From Eimeria necatrix (lineage: Eukaryota > Apicomplexa > Conoidasida > Eucoccidiorida > Eimeriidae): a stretch of 25,631 nt of DNA. Shown here in pieces: positions 8,341 through 20,819 of the stretch. Each line of letters begins with the position of its first letter. The stretch's first letter is position 1. The stretch is from contig NW_013654408.1 in the NCBI RefSeq assembly GCF_000499385.1, forward strand, positions 1 to 25,631. Reading direction: 5' to 3'. The position numbers and the translations under genes are program-made. Under the pieces are notes generated by a model that searched no databases, had not been told where the DNA came from, and was given only the letters and a program-made list of their open reading frames with translations.

Positions 8341-8886
8341 TCAGATATCCACACAGAAGTAGACATGCCAACCTCGCAGACTGTATGCACTTAAGTTGCG
8401 CCTTTCCATTGTATGTCTAAGGGCGCGTTTGCAACACATTTGTGCAACTTCGTAGCCCCTGAAGCTCGTGGACATCGCCAACTGCAGGCTGCACTTTGAG
8501 CGGGCTGGGCGTTTGAGTGCGAATGCGAATGTGACTGGTCTGACTGCGTGCCTCTGGAACAGTTTCTTCAGTTGTGCCCCAGTCACACAGTCATATCCTG
8601 CTAGAATCCTTTTACGTCTGCCTGACATGCGGAAAGCACCTTCTGAGTCTCTCATACTGCGTGGACGTTTGATCGCACCATGGCCTACCTCGCAACACTG
8701 GAGGCAATGCGCGGTACCATTTTTAACACCAACTGAAAAAGGAAACGCAATTGATATGGTTAATCTTTCGAAAAATGCTACACGCTCCACGAACGTTGAA
8801 CTGCTCTCTGACATCTGTCCGATTTTGTTGCATTTGTCCGAACAAGCTTTGCGACTCCCCTGCCGTGTTTGCCATTGCAGAGCCCT
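8341..8886 (-). other. Open frame with one zinc-knuckle-like motif, possible mobile-element relic
   Basis: On the minus strand a frame stays open for about 180 codons, with a possible ATG at 8814. Its peptide contains CLQCCEVGHGAIKRPR at 8659-8706: residues Cys, Cys and His fit the CX2CX4HX4C pattern of retroelement Gag or ORF1 zinc knuckles, but the fourth ligand is Arg (codon CGT, one transition from TGT for Cys). No second knuckle, reverse transcriptase, integrase or endonuclease motif is seen nearby. A plus-strand frame of 210 codons (8468-9100) overlaps it, so at least one is accidental and both may be. Target-site duplications or terminal repeats were not found. I treat this as a lead, not a gene. 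Confidence 0.15.
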
Positions 8887-11800
8887 TCAGAACAAAACGA
8901 CTCATTGGCAGGTTTTGCGACGTTCATGCCACGTGAGATTTACTGAGACGTTTTGCAGTGCTTCGACGCGTCCAATTTCAAATTGCCACAAATCGCCCTT
9001 CATTCTTCAAAATCAGCTCCTCCTGACACGTATGCAGAGCATCAACACAGGTTCCATATTAAACCCGGCCCTGTTTGTAAGTAAAACAGTATCAGGCTAA
9101 AAGAGGCTGACGCTAGCTCCTTCCGTTGAATTGCCTTTTCAAGGCGTTGAAAAGTCGTGGAGTTTGTAGTTTTAGTGGCTGGACAATCATGAACGACTGT
9201 GATGCCGCTCGGACTAATACATTTCAGGACACGCCTAAAAAACTGTTCTGGACAGTAGAAGTCTCTTGTTGGCTTGAAGATTCCTGCGTCAGTGTGCAGC
9301 ATCGTTACAGGATTTGACTGAGAAAAGGGTATTTTTGCTCTTGTAGTGTACTGAATGAAGCATATAAGTACAACAAATCCAGCAGTGCAAAGCAAGTATG
9401 CTGCTAGCATATTTAGCGTTTCATACATGCATCAACTACACTCGGAACACTGGCTACGGTGTCTTCCTGTCCAATAGATTGACGCGTACGCTTTCCACCC
9501 TGAATACCACGGCCAGCCACTCAACATCCTGAGGAAGAGTGCGCTGAAAATGGCCTATGAAAATTCAATCACCAGTCTGCAATATGTTTCAAACAGTCTG
9601 TTCCTTTGCTACTAATCTACACGCTGCACAGTACAGTAGGCTATGATATACGCGGTGCTCGGTATTCATGGGGTGCAGAGCCTAGCAGCCCACCAGATAC
9701 TTGTCACCAGAATGCATTGGGCATCTGCTGTACTCACAAATGCTCTAGAAACACTCAGAATCGTTCGAAAGTACTGGAAACGATGAAAGTGCTATTCTGG
9801 TGCTTCCAGTGCTCCAGAAATCGCCGACGCCTATGCGACAGGCATATTCTGTTCCGATCCCAATGCACTCGTGCCGGGGAGCATGCTCTATATTGCACGT
9901 CATTAATGTTTCTTTGAGTGTGCAAGAGCTTAAGCAATTTCCCATGGAAAATTTCGCTGCGTCCACCCCAGCGTCAAAGGCCTCGAATTGCCACTTTAAG
10001 CGCCTGCGCACAGGACTTGCGATTTCGCAGCAGTTTGTCAACAAGGACAAAGCACAAGACGCATAACTGTTTCTCGCACTGTCGTGACATGTCCTGTTGT
10101 GCCAGGGAACACGCATTGATTGGAGTTTTTTAGGGTTTTCTGCGGTAGGTTACACCAGTCACGCACAGAGTGTTAACAGTTCCGCATACCATAACAGCTC
10201 GAACAGCGTCGTGTTGCACCAGCCACGAAACTCTCTTTGTAATATCATCGCAAAAAATGTTCAGTCCCCGAAGCATACAGCACACACCTTCTGGAAGATC
10301 AGAAAGCGTGAACGATGCCTGTGAATCACCAAAGTGTCGACACAATTTATCCTCGTACTTGCCACGAAGGACTTCATCACACTTTCTGGGGCATCTTATG
10401 CGCATTATTGATTCGTTCGACTAATGTAGAGCCTGATTGTGTGGCCAGTAAAGACAGATGTGACTCACGAGCTGCACAATATTTCTCAAGCGAATAGCAG
10501 TGTGCCGAATAGTTGGAGTTTCTCCAAAACATATTAATTGTTCATGACGTGAAGAGTCGGCAACTGGAGATCGATGTAGGATGCCATTTGACAGATACAT
10601 CGTCAATTTTTCTTCAAGCTCTCATGCACCAGTCAAGTAACGAAGTGTGTTGTTCCACACGGTATGCCTGGAAGCGTTCACTGCTTCGTATTGAACGTCA
10701 GCAATTCGTGGGCATGTTACGAGCAACACGGCTGCACACAGCGCAGTTTCTGGTATACGTCAGCCGTTACGGCAGATACTAAATGCGAGCAAGCAAAGCC
10801 ATAACCTTTGAAGCTTAGAGTACCATCCTGCCATGCTTTGGAGTAGCTACGCTACTTGTGCCAAATCAAACAGGATACGACCCTACCATGTTCTGTGCGA
10901 ATTCCGCCACCTGCGTCAGACTAAATGTAGTCCGACTAGTGCATGTATATATTCTAGCGAGGCTCATCACCAACGGCCAACACCGACAGGCTCCCATTTC
11001 TTTCAGCCCGCTGGTTCGCATGTGAACAGGTAATGTTGCATATCGTGAATACCATTTTGCCGCTAAAAACCTCCATGCGCATACGCCTATGCACTGCTTT
11101 GCTGGCCTACATTCTTTTAGTTGTACAGTTAAGCACCAGCCGAAACGTTTTGGTGCAGAGTAGCGTTTCTGTCGTTCGTCGAAACGTGCTTAACAGTCCA
11201 ATCCACGCACCTACCAGTATTCGTTTGGGGCAATGGCGTTTTTGTGTAATGGCCACGTGGGGTGTACATTTGTTCCCTACGATAATTATTTGCAATGTTT
11301 GCAATGATTTTGGTGGTGCTCACCGAGCGTTTCATCAGGCTGTAATTATCGAGTACACAGGCATGCACAAACAGTCTTGGGCGTGGTGTAGCAAATTGCT
11401 TCGGTGGGAAATCACCTGCTTGTTCGCTTTATGGCACGCGCCTTGACTTAGTTGTTGCCTACTGTGGCGCTGCAAACTGACAATCTGAGCATCAATGCAA
11501 TATGCGCCGGCGTTTGAGCTTCTGTTTTCACGCGCATTCTGAATATGCCTGAAGTAATGCGTCAGATGAACCATAAGGTTCATAATCTGCCTTTTTTTCC
11601 ATTTTATCGTCCGCTGGAATTGTTACACTAAAGTTCGCATTGTGAAGAACACGATATGCCTTGCTGTTTTGATGCATTTTCAACGCAAATGTTAAAGTGC
11701 CATCTTAGGCGAAATATCAGCCAATGTAACGTTAAGGCAACGCTCTTAACACTGGAAAATGGAACGCTTAGATTCTTGTGCCAGTCTAGATTTACTTATG

Positions 11801-14130
11801 GAATAGATAATATTCACGTGTAGTTCTTTCACGTATGCGACGTACATTCTGAAAGTTCAAAATGCCTATCGCTTCGTTTTGTCTTGAAACGCACAAGGAT
11901 TCATAATCAGGTAAGCTGGTGCTGAGTTTGAGGACAAACCGAGGATTTACAGCCAATCGGTTATGTGACTCTACTCACAATTTAACTAAGTATTAGGATC
12001 TCATCAAGCACATGCGACAGCAGGGCCTGTGCAAGCGCAGCATTGTTTTTATCCTACCAAGCCTAACCGTTGAGCAAGGTGCACTGGCGTATGACTGCTG
12101 AATAATGTGCGACTTGTTTGCACTCAACTATGAAAGGAAGCGCGCTTTTTCACTATGATAAAATCGCGTCCACGAAGGTGAAAAATAGATTCTGGTATTT
12201 CTCTAGTGACGCACGTGTATGGGCAACGACTCAAGAGGGAAAAGAAAGCTTATGAATTTTGCCCATTAGGGCATTGTTTTCGCCAGTTGGATCATCTGAA
12301 GTCGTAACCTCACGTTCTTTATTTTAATCCACGAAATAAGCTGCAGTAGGTTCAATGTAATGATTGAGGTCTTTTACTGCTTCACCTATGATTCATTTCC
12401 ATCATGTCCAGCAGAGCTGCCAACAATACACAGGCCATGTTCAATTTGAAGCAGGGTTTCTTTGAAAAAACTTTCGTGATGGCCGCTCCCCAGTATTTAA
12501 CACCGTGGATACGGCGATCGCTACAAGCGCGTTTTACACATCGTAGTAGGTGGCGTGCAAAAGGTAGGCTGCTATGCTAACTTCGTCCTATTCGTACCAT
12601 TACGCAGGTACTTGTCCGCCATGGAAGACCGATAACAAGGGCCTTTGTTATCTATTTTCAGTTACTCATTTTATTTTATCCAATACTGCAAGGTACACAC
12701 TTTCTGCGCGGATTATGAGCCCAATCAATTCCGTCTGCTCTGCTGACGCGCAACACCACCCACGAACGCAATTGTGATGCAAATGGCAAATGCATTCTTG
12801 AAAGCGGAGCACAATTGAATTCCGAAACTGTACGTATAAGATGCCTTTTACAATATAACGTTTTGGGGCGTGCCATTGGGACCCAAGAACAAAACACCAT
12901 GCAGAGTTTGGAAAGCAATACGTATTCGCAAATAACCTCACATTTTCGGCCAGCTCTTTTTTCTGTACATAAAGTTTGAATTAAAAATTGCTGAAATAAT
13001 GCGCGTCAAAATTAACATCACTGCAGGGGGAACATAATTCATGACTCCAGCAAAATGGTGGGAAGCTTTAAACGTGTCTTTGGCACTGGGTAACCCACGG
13101 CCTAAGTTTTGAATCAGCTTGCCATATTGTAAGATTGCATTTTCCCCATAGTATCATGAGCTAATAGGTTGAGAGAATAGAATAATACGCAAGTGAAACT
13201 GCAGTTCCAGAGTGCCCGCCTAAAAAAGCCATAAAGCAGACTTGCGTATGGTGACGTCCATGAAGGCAGCGGCTTGCCAAGATTACAAGGTCAAGGGCCA
13301 TTTCAAGTGTGCACTAGACCCGAGGCCGTGTATAGCCTCTGAGAGATGCAGATTTCCCGCAGCCAAAGAAACATCATTTAAATTCACATATTCAACGAGA
13401 AGTGCCGGCCTAACCTTTTCGCAATCTCGTTCCTTTATAAAAGCAAAAAAATGCCTATGAGTTAGTTCAGTTGTCGAATCCCTTTGGGCGTATGCTACAT
13501 GTAATGCTTTCCATCATCGCTTATGTCTTCCAGCTGACGCACACACTAGCAATTTATGCGAACTCAGAAGACGCATAGTGCCTATGAGAGCGATTCATGA
13601 AGCAATGAGAGTTCACGCGAAAAGGCGCAGCCCACCAAAAAGCATTAAGAACTGACCCCAGCGCATTTTAAACTCACGGTTGGGTTAGAGCACCACGGAA
13701 GTTAATCACCGGCTGTCCATGTTGAGACGATCAGGGGAGGCTTCCACTGCGAAAGCTAAGGTATTGGGCCGTTCAAAAACGCAAACATGGACAAATAGAG
13801 TCATCTAACAATTTTTTCCTGCAGAGGGATTTGTATTCTTCACACAAACAATCATTGGTAAATGCTCAGCTGCTTTAAGCGCCTAAGTTAGCTCACGTGC
13901 TGGCACCAGCATTTGACAATTATGTAAGACATTAGGGTTGCGTCTAGCAAATAAACAATGACACCATAAGGGCATCGTTTTGATGCTTATGATTTTCTCC
14001 TTGGGTTTTACAGCCAATGTGTGTCTACTGCCAGTTGATATTTCCTGGTGCACCATTGGCGAAGCCGAAGCAATCACTGACTGCACAACGGCGCCTCTGG
14101 CACAGGCCAGTGATGCGCTGTACAAAAGGC
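8887..14130. other. Gene-free, repeat-poor stretch
   Basis: I see no convincing gene, RNA gene or satellite box here. Open frames are short and overlap on both strands. The part from about 11584 to 12573 is especially stop-dense, with no open frame of 60 codons. The area near 12961-13020 is AT-rich (about 27 percent GC). A few loose look-alikes of box C occur (9616, 10460), without the companion boxes. Confidence 0.6.
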
Positions 14131-14367
14131 TCGTTTTGTCTTCAGCTCGCGAATATGTGCCTACGGCAGTGAATAGAATGAAACTGGGAGTGCTTAGGAA
14201 GATTTTAATAGAACAAATGGTGACAGCGATGCATGCAATATTCAATAGTACCAGTAAGAGCCTAAAATGTTTGAGAATATATTTATCAAAAGGAATTTTT
14301 TCTTTTGCAGTTAGGTGCGTACACATGCGAGCAAAATTATGGTTGAGTTATCTATTCACCTGGGACT

Positions 14368-14410
14368 ACACGCTTATGGGACGAGTCGTATGGCGCACTT
14401 CCTGCTCATG
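14368..14410 (+). repeat. Probable isolated satellite relic, boxes B and C
   Basis: ACACGCTTATGG at 14368 resembles box B and GGCGCACTTCCTGCTCATG from 14392 resembles type-1 box C, with 29 bp from box B to the ACT. It lies 6 kb beyond the array edge. The same GGCGCACTTCCT form recurs at 20795. Confidence 0.4.
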
Positions 14411-16060
14411 TAAGCAGTTTTCTTCGATTCCTTTATCGCGCTCTGAAATGACTGAGTTATCTGAGCGAATCTGCGGCACAGCCAAGTATATCAACCTGCC
14501 TCTTCTGGAAGAGTAGCTATACTGTCTTCCAGATGGCGCAAAGTGGATAACGCCTAGCTAGCAGTTGTGTAAGCCTGCTGGATAGCGAAGTTACAGCAAA
14601 ACAAAATCGACTCGAACACGATCAGCACACTGGACCTGTGAAGGAGAAAGCTGAAAAATGTGGTCGTGAGCCAACGTCTTCAAAGACTGCAATAGATGGG
14701 GGACCCTGTCTGTGTGAACCAAAGCGCGTGACTAAACAATAAATGCAGCACGACTAGCCAATTAGCGTGCTTCAATTGGCAGTACAGCGATACGGTAGCG
14801 CTACAGTGCCAGATCTATTGACTTTTGGTATGCATTCAAGCAACACCAACACGACGGTCAGCATGGACTGCCATCGCGTCTCCAGTTGCTGGATGCGTCA
14901 GAGCTCGATTGTGATCTTGCATGCGTGACGTACATCCTGAGAGCGCAGAGGCTCGGTAAAGCTCGCTGCCTAGTGTGGACGCATTCAGTGGCGTTTATTG
15001 CTGCAATAGTTGCTTTTGTCGGCGAGTGCCCTCTCTACTGTTCTAATTTTGGCGTCATTTCGCGGCATAAGTTTTGTGCCAATGTGCCAACAAGTGCCAC
15101 ACAGGCGCTCAGACTCTTGGCGAAGCCACAATTCAAGACGCCAGCTAGTTAAAGGTTTAAGATGGAATTTATCCGTCCCGTTTGCGTTGTGTAAAACTTA
15201 CCGCATTATAGTTAAAACACGGATACAGGGGCAACAGCATACAATGGAGCTTTCTGTATATCTCAAATACTTGCAGGTCACCCCTCAATCTACTTTTACA
15301 TAGTGCAGTACACTGGCAATTGAAGGCGCGTCTGCTGTGTTACCGTCTGCTGTGCTCGTTTAATGCGCATGACAGTTTTCAATATTCCGTCGACCGTACT
15401 AACTTATGTGTCAGTCATTCTTTCCCACTGTCTTCTTGGTTATGAGCAGTTGCAGCGACAGAAGTTGGCCTAAGCGAGTTGTCATGTATCTAGGATCCCA
15501 AGGTGCCGCGCAAGAAAGACATAACAAGAAGATATGCCATGTCACCAAAATCCTGCAGCCCTTCTCATGATGTTTCCCAGCTGGAACGAGGAATATGCTT
15601 GATACAGAAAATGTATTTCTGTATGCGTTTTTGCTCATAGGTTATCGCCTCCACTATCACGTTAGTCAGACCAGACAGGTCGTATGGAAAAAACAGTTGT
15701 TGCAACGTTGCTAGACAAACTATTGAGCAAGCGCGCACAAATGTGGCATTGACACTTCGAAATTGTAAGTGGTGCGTCTGCCAGCTCAGTTGTTCCTGGT
15801 ACCAGTGACCTTAGCACATCAGCGTCCGTGGGACGCAGACGCACTCGCTGGCATGAATCACGAAGTAATGCTAGAGCTGATCGTGATCCAAGTTGCATAG
15901 GCGCGGTTGTCACATCCAGGCTTTTCTGCACTGGGGGTTTAGCTAGACTAGTTAAAATAATTTATATACTGCGTTTTCGACATACACAGAAAACTCAGTT
16001 TTCTCATGACGCTCATTTGGAGCTTATTCTCGATAAAAATAGTGGGGACCAAAAAAACCG
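14411..16060. other. Gene-free stretch
   Basis: No supported gene or RNA. A box C look-alike (GACGTACATCCTGAGAGCGC) occurs at 14928 and another (GCACTCGCTGGCATG) near 15840, each without box A or B at the right distance. The only other structure is the short direct repeat at 15329-15354. Confidence 0.55.
15329..15354. repeat. 11-bp direct repeat
   Basis: CGTCTGCTGTG occurs at 15329-15339 and again at 15344-15354 with a 4-bp spacer, a 15-bp period. It is probably a small replication-slippage duplication. Confidence 0.85.
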
Positions 16061-16066
16061 CAGAAT

Positions 16067-16100
16067 CAGTACCAGTGCCATAGAAACAGTACCAATGCCA
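16067..16100. repeat. 20-bp-period direct repeat
   Basis: CAGTACCAGTGCCA at 16067-16080 recurs as CAGTACCAATGCCA at 16087-16100. There is one mismatch in 14 bases. It is a two-copy micro-duplication with no further copies. Confidence 0.85.
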
Positions 16101-19100
16101 AATACTTAAACGCTTAGACAAAGCCAAAAAAATGAGAGAATTCATGGATAGTACGGATAAGTCGTCTAGACCGCGTCGGTCTCTATGTTTCAAAAACACA
16201 CATTGCAACCAACGCAAAAGAAGAAATTCCTAAACGATGAGCAGCCCACTATGAAGGGCCATCGCTCAGCATGCGTTTTTCGCTACTCTTCAGTGTGACT
16301 AATTATCATTAGCAGCGTTACAAAAGTAAGCCTCACATTCTGATATTAAGAGCTGGATTCCCGATAGAACGGTAATTCTGCTGGTGACTCTCTTCAATGG
16401 CTCTTTATCGTCAGCTTTCCCAACTTTTCGGTTGTGTGTTTTACTTAGCTGGCGCAAAAAACATGTATGCATGTATGTATGTAGATGTTCTACACACAGA
16501 CACTAGCAATTTCGTCCGCCAAGCCTGCGTTAGCTTACTGGATAGCAAGCCTTGCCATTTGCTCACTCGTGCACGATAAGCCAGCATCTTCTGCGGGCAA
16601 GCCAGCCGATGAAGAGCGGACAACGCAAATCGCTGAATCATAGGTGGCAAACGAAAGTTTGCCTGCTAGCGCGATCGCGGTAGCTATGTGATTGTGGATG
16701 TATGCTGGTCACTTGGAAGAAGCAAGTCTCAATCGACAGCTGCAGCTGTATCTTGTGTCTACAAAACGTATGCTAGATTATTGGAGATATTAGTTCGTCG
16801 TACATAAAACCTCTGGCGAACAAATACACATGCAAGACAGCAGCAAGGTTGTTTATAGCAGCAGACGTGATTTACAGAGGTTGCCGAGTGGTACAAGTAT
16901 CCCCATGCCACAGCTCCGCGTCTTGTTATTCCTGTACTACGGGCGAAGCAGCTATATTTTCAGCCTTCAGTTATTACTTGTAAAGTGTACTGGGCTATGA
17001 CTGCTGTATTTTTGTCTTCACTTTATTTCGTCGTGGCCCGATGTGTTTGACCAAACATACTCGCTGCAAGAGAAGTGAACCCTCGAAAGCAGTCCAGTGC
17101 CATCAAAAGACAGCCACTCTCGAAATCACATGTGCAACAAGCGGGGCTGCAGAACTCAGAAATGTTCAGCAGCATACGCCGCGCAGTAAATTATATACAT
17201 TTATGCGCTTGCCATTATTTACAGCATGACGCGGGAGCGTGCGCTTCATGGTGAACTCGACGCAAGAAAGCGTAAACAGCCAAGGCTTCTTGATGAGTGA
17301 AAAGCTCTCATAACGCACTGGAAACGGCATCCTGCACAACGAATGCCGGCCCATGAAATTCGAATTTTCTCTTCAGAGCACGAAAGCGCCTTAATAGTCT
17401 TATCTGAACTCCTGTGTGTAGGCAAATGCCGCACATGTACTTGCATACTGTACCACAATAAACGCTTTCGAGCTAACCTCTTGTGACAGTAGCGAATGCT
17501 GCTGTCTCCTGAATGCCAACACGATTCGTCACACTTACTATCTGGCAGCTCACGTCTTTGCTTTTGTGGAATGCGTCTCAAGCGTCAGCACAGCATACAT
17601 CCGACTCATCATAAAGCATTTGCAAACGTACATTAAATCGTCGACAAGCCTATAATGCAATGCACAGAGAGGAGCTTTGCAAGTGTCAAAAATCCGTGAT
17701 CAGCCTGTTGTGTGCACGTCAACGATGAGCTGCCCCTATGACGTTAAAATCCCTGACAAATCAAAATGACTCCAGCTAAATACAATTATGTTCCGTTTCC
17801 CCATATGCCTGTACTGGTGAGCATGAACATCCTAGCAGGATGTTCCAGCGCACACGCCTGTGCGTGCAGTAGCACTGGCTTAAATGAAGATCTTTGGCAT
17901 ACGTCCTGCAGGTGCGGGTTCCATACCTTCTGGTGGCTCTTCATGCTGGGAAGCAAAAAGGTAAGTTCATTGAACGGATACCGGTCATACTGCACTAAAG
18001 GCAGAATTACCGTGTCTAAGCACCCCTCTTGAATGTGAAACGAGTCGATATGAGAAACTCGCTTTTATGAAGCAGCAAACGCGAGGCGTGTCCAGAAATC
18101 TAGCAAGATGGCCAAATACCCCAGTGCTCTTATTATTGTCTATTGCCTCGTGAAATGTGTGTGCAATAGTTTGTAGGTGACTTCCCGCAGGGTGTCCAAA
18201 AAAATGAGAAACATACTTTGAAGACAATAAACGAAACACAAACGAACGCGGGCCGCGCCGCAGTCAAACAGTGCATTTTCAGTTTGGTGACTACTAAGAC
18301 ACACATCCTTTGAGTTCAAGAAGCGCTGGCGATGGCGGCCCTCGGGTTCCTAGCTTGACTTGTTTGGTCTTCCTACTGTCCTGAAAATTCGAGTTTACTT
18401 TTCCTAACCGCCAACGCATTACACGTTCTTTCCAGTTATTCTCAAATGTGCATTGTCAGATGATTTCAGGGCTTCCACCGGTAAAATCGAAACAGCGATC
18501 GTCCCCGTATTCAGGGTTAATGCAATATGATTCTGCCGATGCTCAACGATGCATCGCCAAATACTTGACTAGCTTGTACAAATCTACTCCAACTTTAGAA
18601 TGCGACAGTCGGAAGGTGCGCGGCGTCTCTGGCTATTACACACATACCAGACTCACTACGAACTTCATATGCATAAGTGGCTCCGCATTGTCGCATTCAC
18701 CGGTGCCACGATAGACGTACAATCTGGAACATATGCGCAATTGTTCCCGAAAGCTTTTTGTTGAGCCAGGCGGAACATCAATTACAAAGACACAGCTGAT
18801 TGCCGTATTCAAAGCTGTGACAGATATGTGAGCCATGTTCGCTAGATCTGCAAGGTTCACTTATGAATTGTGGAAATGGTTCAGAGAGCATAGTCCACTT
18901 TGGTGAACTCAGGCACGTACAACAAAGAGCCCGCGCTACATCATGGTTTTCAGGCAACGTAAATCACTAAAATCAAGGCGAAAGATCAATCCAAGTGCTT
19001 GTTCTCTAAAGGTACTGAAGGAATAATGATTACACTTGCATGGTTATGCACACATCGTCGGCGGCGCCAAGCACCCATGGCATAAAGGTAATCGCTACAC

Positions 19101-20767
19101 GCATCTGCAGTACAATGTCGCACTCCCTGGTAGGTGCATTAGCTAACGAGGCTCTATGCTGGTGCACGCCTGCAAGCGAAGCATATCTAAATTGTACGCT
19201 CGACGCCAAGGCTTCTGGAAAAAACCACTAGCTAAGAGAAGATATGTTAATGCCACCATGTGTTGCATCCATCGAACAGCAAGGGGAATAGGGCAGATTA
19301 TCATATTGATGAATCATCGTAGACGTCTGGATTGAATGCGATGCATATAGCTTTTAACAGAGCCACTATTATTCATATTTCACAACGCACAGACATGCAA
19401 TCTCTGAACAATTAAGAATGTTGGCACATTGTCTTCTGCATAGTGCCATCCAACGTCTTTGACACACGTCCTGCGGTATCAACAGCCTCTTGCATTGCTT
19501 TATTCTCATACGAGCTGCTGCACTGACGGTTTGCAGTGTTACTCTGAGGAAATTGATCGTTTGATCAACCTGGACCCGCCAAGCCGGGCACGCTTTGAGG
19601 CAGTTAACCGCTGGTCAACATGTAAAATTTGTCCTTTCAATGTTCCATAAATATATCGGCATTGCTAGCTTGATGCCCAACATAGGCGGCAAAATCATCC
19701 TGCTCGCAGAAGTTACAAAAAGGGAAGCTCACATTCACCGCAAAAAACGGTCAACGACAAACTGGAAAAAATCCGAGTTCACACACCAGCGCGATGCGCA
19801 GCAAATTCAGACTGGCTGCACGTGTCTGCAACACTGATGAACATATCATAAGGTGATTTTGGTGCCAGACTGCTCGAAGCTTTGTCCAGTTGATTGACCG
19901 CGCGCACCATCTGTCACCAAGAGGCATGGCAAGCTCCTTCAAATAAAGGAATACAGCTGTGATATTAATTGTGCAGTCACGTTTAATGTATGCAATTTGA
20001 GCCATGGCGTCCTGTCTTTGTACGGATGTTGGACAAAGCACTACATTGTGCACTAAATCAATCACGCATATTGCATCCAAATGCCCAGCAAAGTATTGCA
20101 CGTGCTTTACTGCTGAGTCGATCATCGATTTTGAAGATCTTCTCCCTTCACAATGGATCTGACATCAAATATTCACTATTATTAGCAGCTACTACTTCCA
20201 AACACACGCAAAATGCAGTCCACATATCAAAACCATATTTGCAGCTTCTTGTTCTAAGGTACCAAAATGTGAAATTGAACAGGAGATACCCAGGTCTCTT
20301 AGGAATTGCTCATCTACGAGCGCAATGTGGCGCATAGGGCTCACCCCCTGTCAATATAGAGGGCATTATTTAGGTAGTTTATGTTCAAATACCGGGTCGC
20401 TTGCACGGCTGTGCTTCAAACTACGAAACGCTTACGTCCCTTTTTTGTAGTTCCCATCTTCTTCATGCCAAAGCCACAAACGATGTGACTGCAGGTGCAG
20501 CAGCTTTCTAGTCTGCTGCATTATATAAATGCTTTTCACAGCTCTATTCCACGCATCTTTTTTAACATCTTGCAAAATATGCGTCACCACATTACGTCAC
20601 TCCACTCCGTGTTTCGCTCGCCTCGTTGATGGTCTCACGCGAAACGCTGTGAGAGCAAAGCGTCATTTTTTCAAACAAAACTACAAGTTTAGTCACTGGC
20701 ACTGGCTTGGTGTAGCAAAAAAGGTAGAGGCAAGTCCATACACACGGTTCACTGCAGGGTTTTGTAT
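16101..20767. other. Gene-free, mostly unique stretch
   Basis: No gene or RNA gene is supported. Loose box C look-alikes are at 17054 (CATACTCGCTGCAAGAG), 17896 (GGCATACGTCCTGCAGG) and 19461 (GACACACGTCCTGCGG). None has box A or a good box B at the standard distance. A donor-like AAAAGGTAAGT at 17956 lacks a supporting exon. Confidence 0.55.
16461..16485. repeat. Short imperfect ATGT microsatellite
   Basis: ACATGTATGCATGTATGTAT and the following GTAGATG form about six ATGT-like tetramers interrupted once. It is the only simple-sequence run of note in the window. Confidence 0.75.
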
Positions 20768-20768
20768 A

Positions 20769-20819
20769 GACTGTAAATGGTCCTGGTATGATGCGGCGCA
20801 CTTCCTACTAGCAAAAAGC
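20769..20819 (+). repeat. Isolated satellite relic, boxes B and C
   Basis: GACTGTAAATGG at 20769 matches box B in 8 of 12 positions, and GGCGCACTTCCTACTAGCAA from 20795 matches type-1 box C. The distance from box B to the ACT (20800) is exactly 31 bp as in the array. The intervening TATGATGCGGCGC resembles TTGATGCGTGGC at 4988. It lies 12.6 kb from the array edge. Confidence 0.5.

Noticed and set aside
8468..9100. Open frame of 210 codons, plus strand
   Set aside because: It overlaps the minus-strand frame at 8341-8886, has no domain I recognise, and shows no splice or promoter context.
10124..10137. TTTAGGG telomere-like heptamer
   Set aside because: It is a single occurrence without tandem copies, so there is no telomere or interstitial telomeric array.
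11075..11446. Signal-peptide-like start MRIRLCTALLAYILLVVQL in a short open frame
   Set aside because: A hydrophobic run after basic residues is common by chance. The rest of the frame has no domain, and an opposite-strand frame overlaps it.
14135..14163. Possible inverted box C (minus strand reads GGCACATATTCGCGAGCTG)
   Set aside because: It needs a 4-base insertion to align, and there is no box A or B at the standard distance.
13980..14516. Open frame of 178 codons, plus strand
   Set aside because: A minus-strand frame (13883-14326) is open over much of the same stretch. No motif or family is evident. It also runs through the possible satellite relic at 14368-14410.
17956..17966. Splice-donor-like AAAAGGTAAGT
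   Set aside because: There is no coding exon before it and no matching acceptor with coding sequence after it.
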